Shown piece after piece: positions 22,747-33,995 of a DNA stretch of 64,000 nt (positions within the stretch are counted from its first letter, which is position 1; every line of letters starts with the position of its first letter). A program made the translations under genes and the position numbers. The notes beneath the pieces were generated by a model. The model did no database searches, was not told the DNA's origin, and worked only from the letters and a program-made list of their open reading frames with translations. Source of the DNA: Chinchilla lanigera. Taxonomy: Eukaryota > Chordata > Mammalia > Rodentia > Chinchillidae. The stretch covers positions 7,098,677 through 7,162,676 of the forward strand of contig NW_004955472.1 of the NCBI RefSeq assembly GCF_000276665.1, read 5' to 3'.

Positions 22747-22950
22747 GGCAAAAGGAAATACTGCCTAGTAGTTCTTCCGTATAAAAATACTTTATTAAAA
22801 AAACCATTCCCTTTTGCTGCATAAGACATCAAAAAGTAAGGGAAATCATGGAAGATAGGCAAAGGCTGCCCACTGAATTCCAGAGGAGCTGGGCCAATGA
22901 TTGAACTCAGAATGCAACCTTTTTTAATATGAAAATTGAACGATATGCAA

Positions 22951-23039
22951 GGGGGTGAGGTATAGCTCAGCGGCACAGCACCTGCCTGGCAAGTGCGAGG
23001 TCATGAGTTCAATTCCCGGTACCAAAAAGAAAAATAAGA
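22951..23039 (+). repeat. tRNA-derived SINE (ID-related, 'ggcacag' subtype)
   Basis: A-box region 'tatagctcagcggcacagca', middle 'cctgcctggcaagtgcgagg', B-box 'gagttcaattcccggtacc', then an A-rich tail. It is one of eight related copies in the window. Confidence 0.9.
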
Positions 23040-24214
23040 GTGGGGGTTTTATTAGGCAGATATGGGAAACTAAAGAGTACCTCATGGAATAGAATTTCAA
23101 ATGTGACAAAGTAGATGCTGCAGTAAACTATTAGCTCAGTATTCCCAGTAGCATATTTCATGAGATTTAAATAAAGATCAGTGAAGAATGCATCAATGCT
23201 TAAACAAACTTTGAAACTGCTAGACCAAACTAAAATATATTTCTTTCTCAAAGATGGCTCAGAGTCATTAATTTGTTACTATGGACTGTGACTCTTACGG
23301 GTTGGTGGAGCAGCTATAGTATACTAGTATGCTGTACTTCTCACTTACATTCCATTTATATTTGACCATGGAATATTTTTACACCAAACGTCATTAAGGA
23401 CTATGATTTTTTACAATTCACTTTGGAAAGCACTGTATTAAGGAAAGCTGATAAAAATTAGAAGGGTCTGGTATAATGAGACTTATCAGTGACAAAACAA
23501 TTCTTGGGAGACCAGATCAGACTGGTCCTTAACATCATAATCTGGTAGGCTATCTCCCACCAACTGGACATATGGCAAGGGGTAACCTGAAGGTAAGTTT
23601 TTTTGGAACAGGCAAAATAACCAGGCGAATCTCATGGAAATGCTCTGGAGAGTCAAGAACATCAACTGTAAGTTAGAGCAGGTGATACCGAGGTACAGGA
23701 AAGACCTAGGGCATCCAGACATGAATGATTTCATCTTTGTGTGATTCTGGAGTTGGTGTACAAAATGACAGCCCCTGATTCCATAAATAATATGCTAGCA
23801 CAGCTTCTTATCAAAGCAGTTTCACTTTTAAAGAAATGAAAAGAACATTAAGCTTGGAATCATGGGAGCTAGATTGTTAGTCCAGGGCTCTAGTACAGCC
23901 AATTCGCACCTCCCAGCCCAAGTCAGTGAAAGGCATCTTGTCCTAACTTCACACTGAAGACAGCCACGTGGAAGTGCTTGTACTGCAGAAACTAACATGT
24001 TACAAACACAGAACTGCTTGTTAAACATTTATCAGCACACCACTAACCATGAAACAGGCTTGTACCATTTGGCTCATCCGGCCCATCTGTGAAGTTGAAT
24101 GGAGCACACTGGTAATGTCCATTATCCTTTTAAGGGATGAAGACTGACACTAAAAGAAGGTAATGATACACACACATGATAAAGTTTGCATTTCAGTAGT
24201 GTTGAGGCAGCCTA
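23040..24214. other. low-copy non-coding stretch
   Basis: I see no repeat family I can name. Minus-strand frames at 23009-23251 and 23486-23734 are unremarkable. Confidence 0.4.
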
Positions 24215-24445
24215 TGCATCATGGCGCTAGTGTACTACACAAGGAACTGCTCACCTCCTGGGCCAGGAAGCAGACAGAAACAGGAAGGGGCTGCAGGGTC
24301 CCTGTACCCCTGGCAAGGACACGCCCACAGTGACCCAATTTCCTCTCAAAGGCTTCCGCCTCTTAAAGCTCCCACCACTCCAAGACCACAAGCTGGTGTC
24401 CAAATCTCCTGCACATGAGCTTTTTGGTGTGAAGTCAGATCCAAG
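24215..24445 (-). mobile_element. MaLR-class LTR fragment
   Basis: Antisense pattern typical of MST/THE1/ORR-like LTRs: 'aactgctcacctcctgggcc', 'ggaagcagacagaaac', 'acgcccacagtgacccaatt', 'ccgcctcttaaagctcccac' and 'ctgcacatgagc'. The open frames here come from this element. Confidence 0.6.
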
Positions 24446-25581
24446 CCGTGTATAACATGGCATGGTGATGGAGAAACTTTTAGAGATGAGTGCCCAAACT
24501 GCAACCCAAAACTCAGTGATCGCAAAGTGCCAACACTGCAATTAATCCAGAGTGCTGAGGTTTTACTTTAGAAAAAACAACTCATGCACTAATATCCACT
24601 AATTTAAAACAAAAACAACATGCGTGCCACAGGTTCGCCACCACTTGCATATGTTGACTTTATTTGTGGCAAGTTCATCAAACCTTTTCCCAGGAACCTT
24701 CACCCACCTATGTTCATTTTCCTTTTGAGGGCAAAGCTATCCATCTAATATCATTTGATATATCCTTTTAGATTAGATGAAAGCTTTTCTGACATCCTCC
24801 TGCTTCTCTAACAGTTTCTTACCCAGAATCATAATTTGTAAAACAAAATCAAATGTGGTTGGTGGCCCGAGATGCCACCTGCTCTTTTCCACACGAGGAC
24901 ACTCCAGTTGCATTCTAGGAACTGCAGTTTGAAAACCTGCTGACCATATGAGAGGCACTAGATGACCTTTTCAGCACAAAATCAAGTATTAATACTCTTA
25001 GATGACTCTGCGTTTCAGATGCAGGAATAATAGGGCAAGGCAATGAATAATATTCAATAGGCTTACAATTGCTATTGTTAGTTTTTCCTCTTTAAAATAT
25101 ACTAAGTTCACATAAAAATTTTATATTGCAAAATATATATTTTTTAAAAACCTAAGTAACTTTCCAGACATTGAAGAGAATGTCAGCATTGTACTTAAAA
25201 CCGCTTGGTTTTTTAAATTTCACATCCCCTTTCTTTCAACCAGCTTCCCCAAAAGTAGCCACTATCTAAAATTATTGTGCATCATTCTCTTCAAAAGTGA
25301 ACAGGATACCTTTAGGTGAGACCAAGAAATTGAGGACGAAGACTCCACTAACAGCGAAAATACAGCTTTCTGTCCAGTGTGCTCCTCAATTAGATGGTAA
25401 GTCCTTGAGTCTATTTTCCTAGAATTGTTTAAATTACTAGATAAAGACTCCAGAGTTGGCAGTTCTTGCACTGATTTGACCTGGCTAATTCATAAATGCC
25501 AATCTTAGACAGTTGTGTGTAATGTTTAGGATTCAACTGAAGGAACAGGTGACTGGCATAGAAAACCTTCACAGAGCACTG
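24446..25581. other. low-copy non-coding stretch
   Basis: AT-rich around 25030-25240. No repeat or gene recognised. Confidence 0.4.
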
Positions 25582-25592
25582 TCATGGTGTTT

Positions 25593-25696
25593 GTTTGTTT
25601 TTTCAGTGGGGGCTGTTTTTTCCAGTACCAGGAACCGAACTCATGACCTTGCGCTTGCCAGGCAGGCGCTGTGCCGCTGAGCTAAATCCCCAGCCC
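25593..25696 (-). repeat. tRNA-derived SINE, antisense, with target-site duplication
   Basis: Reverse complement of the 'ggcacag' SINE: 'gtaccaggaaccgaactcat', 'gccaggcaggcgctgtgccg', 'ctgagctaaatccccagccc'. Flanks 25582-25592 (tcatggtgttt) and 25700-25710 (tcatagtgttt) match at 10 of 11 positions and are probably the duplication. Confidence 0.88.
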
Positions 25697-25710
25697 ATAT
25701 CATAGTGTTT

Positions 25711-26215
25711 TATGGCCAGAAATTGCCCATGGCAGTGTTTTCAAAGGATAAATAAAAACCTTTTTTAAATAAGAAAGCCAACTGAAAGCATCTATTAACA
25801 AGAAACAATACTGGCAGGCGGGGGGCTGGCGAGCATTTGTAATCTGGTCCCTTTGGTCAGTAAGTCAGAGTGTATTTTTGAGGTTCTGTGTTTTGTCTTC
25901 TGCAGCTCTTACCTGTCTGTTGCTTAAACCTCACTTGAGAAGACAAAATCAAAGAATGTTATCTTATAAAGAAGGTGGTGTGCTACTGCACATTTCTATA
26001 CCCTCAGCTCAGCTGCGCACCACAAGCACCTGGATGATAGCACAGAGCCAGGGAACCAGCCTGATGGCGAGCTGGAGCTCTAGTAAGTATAAACATAAGA
26101 GCAGACCCATTTGGCTGGCAGCAGAGAAGTCCTAGGAGCATCGTCAGTGTACTCTCTCTTCAAGGTCAGGATATGAGGAAATGGAAAGCAAATGCATCTT
26201 TATACCTATAAAGAA
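25711..26215. other. low-copy stretch with an exon-like segment
   Basis: Contains a segment bounded by a pyrimidine-rich acceptor-like sequence ending in CAG at 25905 and a strong donor-like gtaagt at 26083. See findings. Confidence 0.35.
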
Positions 26216-26400
26216 TATCAGCATTCATCAATTGCCAGCCACTGTGCTAAGCATTTTGTATTATTTCAGGAACCCTTCCAACAGGCCTTGGAAGTGTTAC
26301 TATCCCACTATTCACAGGGGAAAACTGAGACGCCAAGACATTAGGTTTCTTGGTCAAGGTCACACAACGGTAGAGTAGCAGTCAGGATTCAAACCCAGGA
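26216..26400 (-). repeat. MIR SINE, antisense
   Basis: Ordered antisense MIR blocks: 'ctgtgctaagcattttgtat', 'atcccactattcacagggga', 'aaaactgagacgccaagaca', 'ggtcaaggtcacacaacggt' and 'caggattcaaacccagg'. Confidence 0.85.
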
Positions 26401-26832
26401 TGTTCGACTGAACAGCCGGCAGGATGTTACACTCCTGCGGTAGAGGGGCACCATAGAGGAAATGCAGGCACGAAAGAAAAGAGTGAGCAAGGATTGACAG
26501 CACTGCATGACTAACAGGGTGTACACATTTGGTCAAGTTGTTTGCTGAAACCTTAAGTATCTGCTTGATCTCGTGTCCTTTGTACACACAGATGCTCAAG
26601 TCCGCTTGTTAAGTTTAATTGGTAACATAAGGGAAGGACTTGGCATGAGAAGCAATAATATAACTGGGGCACTTTGCCTATTATCTCTTTCAGTTTGGCT
26701 AATATTTTGAAGTTTAACGGGGCATGAACAGGTTTATAAGGAAAAACATTTTAAGTACTTCATTGCAAGATGAGAAAATAAAGGATAATGCAAGAATGAA
26801 TGTATGAGTAGACTTTCAAGAGGTGTGAAGTT

Positions 26833-27118
26833 ATCTTTTATTCATTCATTCAACAAACATTTCCTAATTGGCCACTTTTATTAGTTCCTTAGGCACTGGG
26901 AACGTGGGCCCTCCACGGGGGCAAGACAAAAAGACACAGTCCTCCACTCTGCTTTATAACAAAGTAGAATTCAGCTCGACACAAGTGACATGTATTTAGC
27001 AAGCCCCCTCTGTGTGCTGGACCCCCTAAAAGATAATAGATAGGTATTCCTGTCCCCAAGGTTCTCAAAGGGCAGATACGTTGGTGAACAAATAACTACA
27101 AGGCAATGTAATGAGTTA
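26833..27118 (-). repeat. L2 3' end, antisense, in two parts
   Basis: The first part (26833-26965) has 'cattcaacaaacatttccta' and 'ccttaggcactgggaacgtg'. The second (26985-27118) has 'cctctgtgtgctggacc', 'tcctgtccccaaggttctca' and 'ggtgaacaaataactac'. Both follow the L2 tail read in reverse; the two starts suggest a duplication or two insertions. Confidence 0.65.
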
Positions 27119-28201
27119 TAAACTAAAACAAATACCTGTGCCAAAAGAAGACATAAAGTCCAGATCTATTGAGTTCACTAGAAGTAGGTGTAATAGTATT
27201 CTGTCTTGGTTAAATAAAGAATTCATCTCCCTATACACCAAGGACCAGATCAGATGACCTTCTGAAGAAGGATAAAGCTCTAAGATTCTGACTCTGCTCT
27301 CCTTGTCAATTGGGAAATCAGGGCATCTTTCTCTACAGGCAAGAAGAAAATAATCCATGAGTTACAGGACACCATGTACAGGACTTGGGTTTTGAAAACA
27401 GACCAGGTAATGCTTATGAAAGCTTAACTTTCTTGACATGCAATTAGAAGAAAAATCATTCATCTATTCATAAGAAGGTTAAAGTCCTAACTTCATAATA
27501 GAAAAGAAATAGGTATGGCTTTTCACCTAATCGCCAAATTCCACTATGTCAGTAGCAGTGCACAGAAAGTCAGATTTCATTAACCGGAAAACGTACACTC
27601 AAGTAATAATGTCCCAGAAGTTTGGCAGAAGTTTAAAACTTTAAAACAAATTTAAAATTCAGAAAGGTCAATTGTACATATCTAGAAAAAGAATGCTGAC
27701 TAAAATTCAGTGCTCATATGGAGGAAGTATTACCACAGCAAGGAAAATTTTCCCACTAAAATTTTGAAAAGAAGAATATGATCTCAGGATTTCACTTTCT
27801 TGTTGAAATTATGCCAATCAGCTACTTTTTTGAGCCTAAATTTTCTCAACTATGAAACATGGGAGTTGGACTAAAGTCTCTATCTTTAGCCTTGCAATTT
27901 AGAAATGCTAACAACATAAGGGTTTAAAATTCTAGACAGATATTTAGAATTATAATCTAGGAATGGTAAATATGTGGGCCTTGAAAAACACCTTCAGTGG
28001 ATTCATATGTACAACCTCCCTGGAGAATGAAGAAAGACACTAAATCCCAGAATAGGCATGGAAGAAAGAGCTGGAAAGCTTACCAGTGTCTGTATGGAGA
28101 CGCTGAAAGGTGGGGCCTGCACCAGCCACGTACTTTTTCCTTGAATCCTCACAGTTTTTAAACCAGAAAACATGAGTCCAGAAGGTGCTGATGCAAAGCA
28201 A
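27119..28201. other. low-copy non-coding stretch
   Basis: No repeat or gene recognised. Minus-strand frames at 27116-27358 and 28003-28218 have no domain signal. Confidence 0.4.
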
Positions 28202-28249
28202 GTGAGTAGGTAACACAAGTTCAGTTTAGAATTTGTGTTACCTACTCAC
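28202..28249. repeat. perfect 17-bp inverted repeat (hairpin)
   Basis: The left arm gtgagtaggtaacacaa (28202-28218) is the exact reverse complement of the right arm (28233-28249), with a 14-nt spacer. It is not part of a repeat family I know. Confidence 0.9.
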
Positions 28250-28879
28250 CTGTGTTCTCTTTTTAATTAACAATTATTGTACCATCTTATTTCTTGTTTC
28301 CAAAAGAATTAAAATTGCATATAATGCAGTGAGCTCAATGAATAAAAAATGAGACAAAAGGAAATCTGTTACTTCATTTCATCACACTGAATGCTGTCAG
28401 TTTGTCCACAGCATACCAGTAATTCCAACTGCGCTGTTATTACTATTCTTCCCACTTTTTCCCCAAAGTGATTTGCAAACTTGTATTCAAATTGTGCTTC
28501 TGTGCCTCTCATGCAGCATGGAGGTGCCCTTTAGGGAGTATGAGACCAGTGCAATCATCCACCCATGTAGGATCTTCTAGATCTTCTGCCCCTGAAACTA
28601 TATGACTTCACACACTTGTGGCAGTAGATCTTAAAACTAACATTTTATGGGGCAAGATGATTCTCCTTTCTGCCCTTCAAGTCAAGATTCAAGGCATAAC
28701 CATATTCTACTACATGCAGGGAAAGGCAGACAAAATAAATCTACAGAGAGGAGGAATGAACCACAGGTAGACGGAGGATTCCCAGGTTTCTGATTGCTTT
28801 TCAGTACTAACTCTTATTTCTTCCTAAGACCTGGATGTATGTCTCCCTGTAAGTGCCCTAAAACACTCTGAATCCTTAT
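28250..28879. other. low-copy non-coding stretch
   Basis: Nothing recognised. No open frame above 60 codons is evident. Confidence 0.4.
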
Positions 28880-29265
28880 GATTTCTGCCCTTCTTTTAAG
28901 CTGTCAGTTTCTGGATTGCAACTATTCTTAATTAGTCCACATCTCTTTTTATATCTCTGCCCCAAGTCTATGCATCTGAGGTAACTTCCTCCAGAGAAAC
29001 TTTTATGGTTCCTCTCATTCTAAAAGAAGTACCAGCATCTTCATCCAAGGAACCCCTACAATACTGCTTGTACATATTTCGTGAGAAAAGTCTGCCTCTG
29101 ATCCTGCTAGTATGGCTGTGGATCCTGTTTCCTGTCACATTTCTAATCTTCTTGTGTGGAAGGATGGATGCCTGTTCATTATTGTAATCTCTACAGACCA
29201 AGCACAGTAGAAGTGGGCAGCTGTCCACCTTTATTTGTTAAAAGAATGGATGAACAAACAAACAT
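28880..29265 (+). repeat. L2 3' end
   Basis: Blocks consistent with the L2 tail on the plus strand: 'taacttcctccagagaaact', 'gtggaaggatggatgcctgt', 'ctctacagaccaagcacagt' and 'ttaaaagaatggatgaacaa'. Diverged. Confidence 0.5.
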
Positions 29266-30814
29266 CTTTTATTTATTCTGTGCTATTGTGCAAATCCCTA
29301 GCTTCTTTCCTTCTTTCTCCTGTCTCCTTCAGGCTGGTATTATGAAAGTGGAGATTTGATCAGCCAATTTATCCAGTTAATGCAAGCAATGTAGACAGAC
29401 AAACAAGATAACTGTAGCCCAGAAACCTACTCCAGGGCCAGAATGATGTCGTTTGGTTGTCAATATTGATCACGTTTAATTAGAAAATTGCCAGATCTCT
29501 GCTGTTCTTAGTGTTGTGTGGGTATCACCTAAAAGCCAAGGGATGACAAGCTGCTCAGAGCATCTGCAGTCTTTATGTAATAAACATGTTTTCATTTGGG
29601 AAAATTTATGCCTGTTTCTGAGCATGATCAGAGTCCTTAGAATTTCATCTCTTTTTTTGTATATAGACTTTCTTAAATTGTTATGATGAGGGAAATATTA
29701 AAGCACAATTCCTGGTGTTATTAAAAAAATTTAATTTATTTTAATTCATACTATGTGAATGAGGACCCACGATGTGAGTGTAGAGTAGGGTTAAAAATCA
29801 AGATAAGGTTTAAGAAATAATCTCCTGGCAAACAGAACAGAGTTATTTGAGGTGCACTGAGACTTTCTGAAGCAGGTTATTAACCTGTCAGATACCTATG
29901 TCCTTTCCAAGCGTGCTTTTGATCTCTCATGACCCTATCAAAGCACTTTCCAGATGAAAGCATAGATATAATCACTGTGTTTTATGCCATGCCCTCAGTT
30001 TCTCAACTAGCAGGTGACACTCATGGTGCGATTTGCTATTTGAGCTGTCTGTATTTATGTTGATCCATCATCAGAACAGAAAAAAAAAAAAATCCGTCTC
30101 TCTGAAGCAATGGTTAACAGAGGGTTAGAGTGGCAAAAATGCAAGTGGTGATTTGCTAGTATTCATAATTTGAAATGATCACTCACCAGTAACCAATTGG
30201 CCCATCTTAGTGCTCAGGCTTAAGCATGTTACATTTGCACACAGTTATGGGTAAATATACGTCAAGTGTGAATCAGCCACTAATCAAGAATAAACCAAGG
30301 ATTAAGGCTTTTAATGGCATTTTCCTATCTGTACTTATTGACTAAATATGCTTAAATTATGAGTTTGCAGGAATTCATCTATGTTTCAAAAAGGCATATT
30401 GGAAATGCATGATTCACTATCTCTAGCACAAATAATTGATCGCCATAGCTTCTACAACTTGAAAGTCATCTTTTATCTGAAGGAAATAGGCCTCATCAGA
30501 TTAGTGGAAGAAAAATTTGAAAGGGGAGTCCTTCCCTAGCTTGCTAAATTACTTTTAGCTCCTTAGCATAACAAGTAGAAATGCACAAAAACAAACTTTA
30601 AAAATTCTTTAAATCATCTTTAATGCTATGGTCCTGAGACAAGTACTTAAATTTTTATAGGATTTCAGTAATTTTACCATATAGATACAAATGAGCTTGA
30701 TTAAATGTTGTTTAAAATTAAAATGGTACTGTACCATTTATATTATTTTGTAATATGCTTTTTCCCCCTAGCAATACAGCAGGGATATTTATCTCATGTA
30801 GGAGATGACAAATT
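29266..30814. other. low-copy, AT-rich stretch
   Basis: No repeat family seen. The parts 29440-29660 and 30290-30500 lack mobile-element features and contain homeobox-type TAATTA or ATAATTGAT-like cores. They could be conserved non-coding sequence, but this is not testable here. A 13-A run is present at about 30079-30092. Confidence 0.35.
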
Positions 30815-31095
30815 CTTCTGTTAAGGACCAGACAGTAAATCTTGTAGGCTTTGTGGGCCATCCGATTTTCAACACAACTGTGCTAGAGCAGGAAAAAAAC
30901 CACAGAGAGTGTCTAAATAGATGAGCATAGCTGTGTGCTAATAATATATTTAAAAACAGGTTCCAGGGCTGGGGATTTAGCTCAGCAGCACAGCACCTGC
31001 CTGGCAAACTCAGGTTGTGAGTTCAATTCTCGGTACCGGAAAAAAAACAAAACTAAATAAATAAATAAATAAAAATAACAACAGGTTCCATACAT
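30815..31095 (+). mobile_element. hAT-Charlie-type short DNA transposon relic, split by a SINE
   Basis: The blocks 'taaatcttgtaggctttgtg' and 'gggccatccgatttt' with a following 'aacacaactgtgctagagca' match the widespread mammalian hAT element whose inner sequence reads ttttaggctttgtgggccat. A tRNA SINE with duplication interrupts it near its end. The exact subfamily name is uncertain. Confidence 0.5.
30966..31079 (+). repeat. tRNA-derived SINE with 11-bp target-site duplication
   Basis: 'gggctggggatttagctcag', 'cagcacctgcctggcaaact', 'gagttcaattctcggtacc' and an A-rich tail with (aaat)n units. Perfect direct repeats aacaggttcca flank it at 30955-30965 and 31080-31090. Confidence 0.93.
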
Positions 31096-31109
31096 GTTAT
31101 GTGTATGGA

Positions 31110-32305
31110 TTTAAAGTCTCCACTTAAGTAAAGATGCCAGTTCTTCCCAAATTCAGGCACAGGTTTAACATAACTCCTATCCATTCCCCGAAAAAAGGAT
31201 GTCATTGGAGATATGGATAGGATTATTTTAAAATTTATATGTAAATCAAAGGGACTAGAAAAGATAAAATGATTTTCACAGAGAAAAGTCAAGTAGAAAG
31301 AATGACCGTACCCAATCCTAAGACACGTTTAAAGCTACAGTAGCCAAGACTGTGGTGTCGGAAGACTAGGCGCATTGATCAGTGGGACCACACATTGAAT
31401 GCAGAAATAGATCCACACAAGTATCTGCAACTGCTTTTGACAACGGAGCACAAGCAATTCCCAGAGAAACAACAACCTGTTCAACAAATGGTACCGGTTG
31501 AATGGAATCAATTATGTTCAAATTGGAATTTAAATTCAAATATAAACCATAAAACTGTAAAAACTATTAGGAGAAAATCTTCGGGATGTAAGACTTAGTA
31601 AAGTCTTCTTAGATGCAACATCAAAAGCACAAAAGAAAAAAATTAATCAATTTAACATAAAGCTAAATACTTTTGCTGTGGGAAAGATCTTAAGAGGATG
31701 ACCAGCTGGCCTTGAGTTCGTGGCTTAAATTATCTTCCTGCCTCAGTCTCCTGAGTAGGTGGGATTATAGGCATGTGCCACTGCACCCAGCTTGACGCCA
31801 CATCCTACGGGAAGATATTCCCAATCCCCTGTTCAGGGTCAGGGGGCCGCATCCTTCCTTTCCCCTCTCCCTGTGACCACAGTTTGTTTACTTGGTATCT
31901 CTTCTCTCCATACTTTATTCTCTGTGAGGACAGAAGCCTGCTCTATCTAACTTTTTTCTTCTTTATGCTCACCTGTTCTTCAGACAGAAGATTAATTTTT
32001 CTGTCAAGGACACACGCAATAATAAATACTGGTGAGGAAGTGGGTGGAAAGGAACTCTTCACACTAATAGTGGGAGTGTAAATTATAGGATAGACACTAT
32101 GGGAATCAGTATGGAGTTTCACAAACTGGAAATAGAACTACCATATGACCCAGCTATGCCACTCTTTGGTGTGTACCTGAAGGAATCAAAGTCAGCATAC
32201 CATAGGATATCTGCATGTCCATGTGCACTGTGACATGATTCACACTGGCCAAGGTATGCAATCACCCTAAATGCCCATCAGTGGATGAATGGATAATAAA
32301 AATCT
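31110..32305 (+). mobile_element. older L1, ORF2 part (host of nested insertions)
   Basis: L1 ORF2-like segments: 'aaatcaaagggactagaaaa' (31245-31265), 'tacagtagccaagactgtgg' (31335-31355), 'attgatcagtgggaccacac' (31374-31394) and, after an interruption at 31692-31985, 'ggtgaggaagtgggtggaaa' and 'ctaaatgcccatcagtggat' (32265-32290). The element stops at about 32305 and appears to resume at 33655. About 300 bp of ORF2 expected in the middle are missing, replaced by a B1 and unassigned sequence. Confidence 0.75.
31692..31800 (-). repeat. B1 SINE fragment, antisense
   Basis: 'gctggccttgagttcgtggc', 'cttcctgcctcagtctcctg', 'gtgggattataggcatgtgc', 'cactgcacccagctt' is the reverse complement of B1, lacking its 3' third. 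The sequence from 31800 to 31985 right after it is unassigned and may belong to another insertion. Confidence 0.8.
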
Positions 32306-33311
32306 AAGATAGATGATAACTCAGCTATTCCCCTCCTGAGTATTTTTCCAGAAGAACTGAAAACATACCACAGCAATAACTGTGCACCTATGTTTATAGC
32401 AGCACAATTTGTAACAGCTAAATCTTGGAAACAACCAAATGTCCATCAGCTGAGGAATAGATAAAAAAATGTGGCATTTTATACAACAGAGTATTACTCA
32501 GCTATAAAGAAACATAAACTAGAGGCTTTAATAGGTAGATGGATGCAACTAGAGAACATATTCATTAGTGAAATAAATCAGATCTACACGTGTAAACATC
32601 ACATTTCCTCCCTACTATAAGAACCTGAAAGAGTAAATAAAATCTGAAAGGTCCAATAGATATTGTGAAAGGGAAAAGAAACTGCTCAAATAGGAAGGAG
32701 CAGCTGGGATGAAGGAGAGGAGAGGAAAAAGAAAGAAGGAAGACGGAAAAAATATGTATATATAGATTCACAGGATAGCTAGGATAATTGTACTGCTAAT
32801 ATCTGTTGGTTTATTGAAAGGAACTGTTAATGTGTAATTGTTTGATCGATCTTGCATGCCTATATCTGGTTATATGTGCAACTATTTTGAAGATGACATT
32901 ACATAGTATAGTAACCATTGCTGTATCCTATCACCATATTTTGAAATTCTGTATCATTTTTATTGCTCTCTATGCTGTTTTGTTTATGTATATGTTTTTG
33001 TTATGTTGTTTTTTTTCTTAAATGAAAAACAAAATCTATATGTATATATAAGGATAGCTGGAATAGGTGTATTGCTAATGTCTGTAGTTTATTGAGAGGA
33101 GCAGTCAATGCTTAACATTTTTTTTTCTTGACCAAGTTTGCACACTTGAATTTGGTAATTGATCTGAAAACAATGTGCAGTATAAGAACTATTGTTGAAC
33201 TCCTACAATTTTGTATGGTGGAGTTCTGCATCATTTCCAATTTTTTTAAAATTATTTTTATTGTTTTTTACTTGTTACTGTCTTTGATTGTTTGATCAAT
33301 CTTACATTCTT

Positions 33312-33399
33312 TTTTATTTTGTTCTGGTATCGGGAATCGAACTCAGACCTTGCACTTTCCAGGCAGGCGCTGTGCCGCTGAGCTAAATCCCCAGCCCTC
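33312..33399 (-). repeat. tRNA-derived SINE with 15-bp target-site duplication
   Basis: Antisense copy: 'tatcgggaatcgaactcaga', 'ttccaggcaggcgctgtgcc', 'gctgagctaaatccccagcc'. Direct repeats caatcttacattctt lie at 33297-33311 and 33400-33414. It splits the third module of the L1 3' UTR. Confidence 0.95.
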
Positions 33400-33595
33400 C
33401 AATCTTACATTCTTATGTCTAACGGACTGAGCAACTTTGTTGAAGATAACAGTATGTAATTTAGCAACCATTGTAAATTTCTATCATTTTGCCTTGAGGT
33501 CATGTTTCATTTTTGTTGTTTTCGTATTATTTTGATTTTGTCTTCATTGTTATTTTGTCAGTTTTTTAATTTTTAAAATAAAAACATCAAAAATA

Positions 33596-33654
33596 GATAG
33601 ATAATAGATTGATAGATGATAGATGGATTGATAGATGATAGTTTGATAGACAGC
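33596..33654. repeat. GATA-type microsatellite
   Basis: Imperfect (gata)n with ttgatagatgatag variants. It probably grew from the junction of the L1 tail and its target duplication. Confidence 0.85.
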
Positions 33655-33995
33655 TGATAGAAATATCATTTAGCCATAAAAAAACAAAAAGCTATGTCAT
33701 TTGCAAGAAAATGGACAGCACTGAGCACCATCACATTAAGTGAAATAAGCCAGATTAGGCTCAGAAAAGCAAGTATCATATGTTTTTCCTAATATGGGGA
33801 ATTTTTTTAAAAGCGTACAATATAGAATGTGAATAGAATGGAGACTATTATCAGACAACAGGAAGGGAATAATGGAAAGAGTGTATAAGGGGAGGGAGAT
33901 ATGATCAAAATGTGTTATACACGTGTGAAAGTACTACTACATTGAATCCCAACATCTTGTGAAATTAATAGACACTAATAAAATCACTTTTTAGA
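33655..33995 (+). mobile_element. L1 3' end, type I (continuation of older L1)
   Basis: Picks up at 'atttagccataaaaaaacaa' and 'atgtcatttgcaagaaaatg', exactly the ORF2 stretch expected after the break at 32305, then 'cattaagtgaaataagccag'. The purine-rich 3' UTR with 'ggggagggagatatgatcaa' ends near 33990. Confidence 0.75.

Larger units (their letters stand above)
32306..33654 (+). mobile_element. younger L1 (type II), 5'-truncated, nested in older L1
   Basis: Begins near 32319 within ORF2 and reads on the plus strand 'GRWMQLENIFISEINQ' at about 32535-32582, near the ORF2 end. The 3' UTR holds a module that appears roughly three times: first at about 32770-33010, second at 33048-33270 (both starting ggatagctrg), and a partial third at 33290-33595 split by a SINE. 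An 11-bp sequence gatagatgata occurs at 32308-32318, and again at 33611-33621 and 33630-33640 inside a GATA-rich tail, consistent with a target-site duplication that later expanded as a microsatellite. Confidence 0.75.

Noticed and set aside
22951..23039. Possible tRNA gene
   Set aside because: The A- and B-box-like sequences belong to a multi-copy SINE with an A-rich tail; it lacks a foldable acceptor stem.
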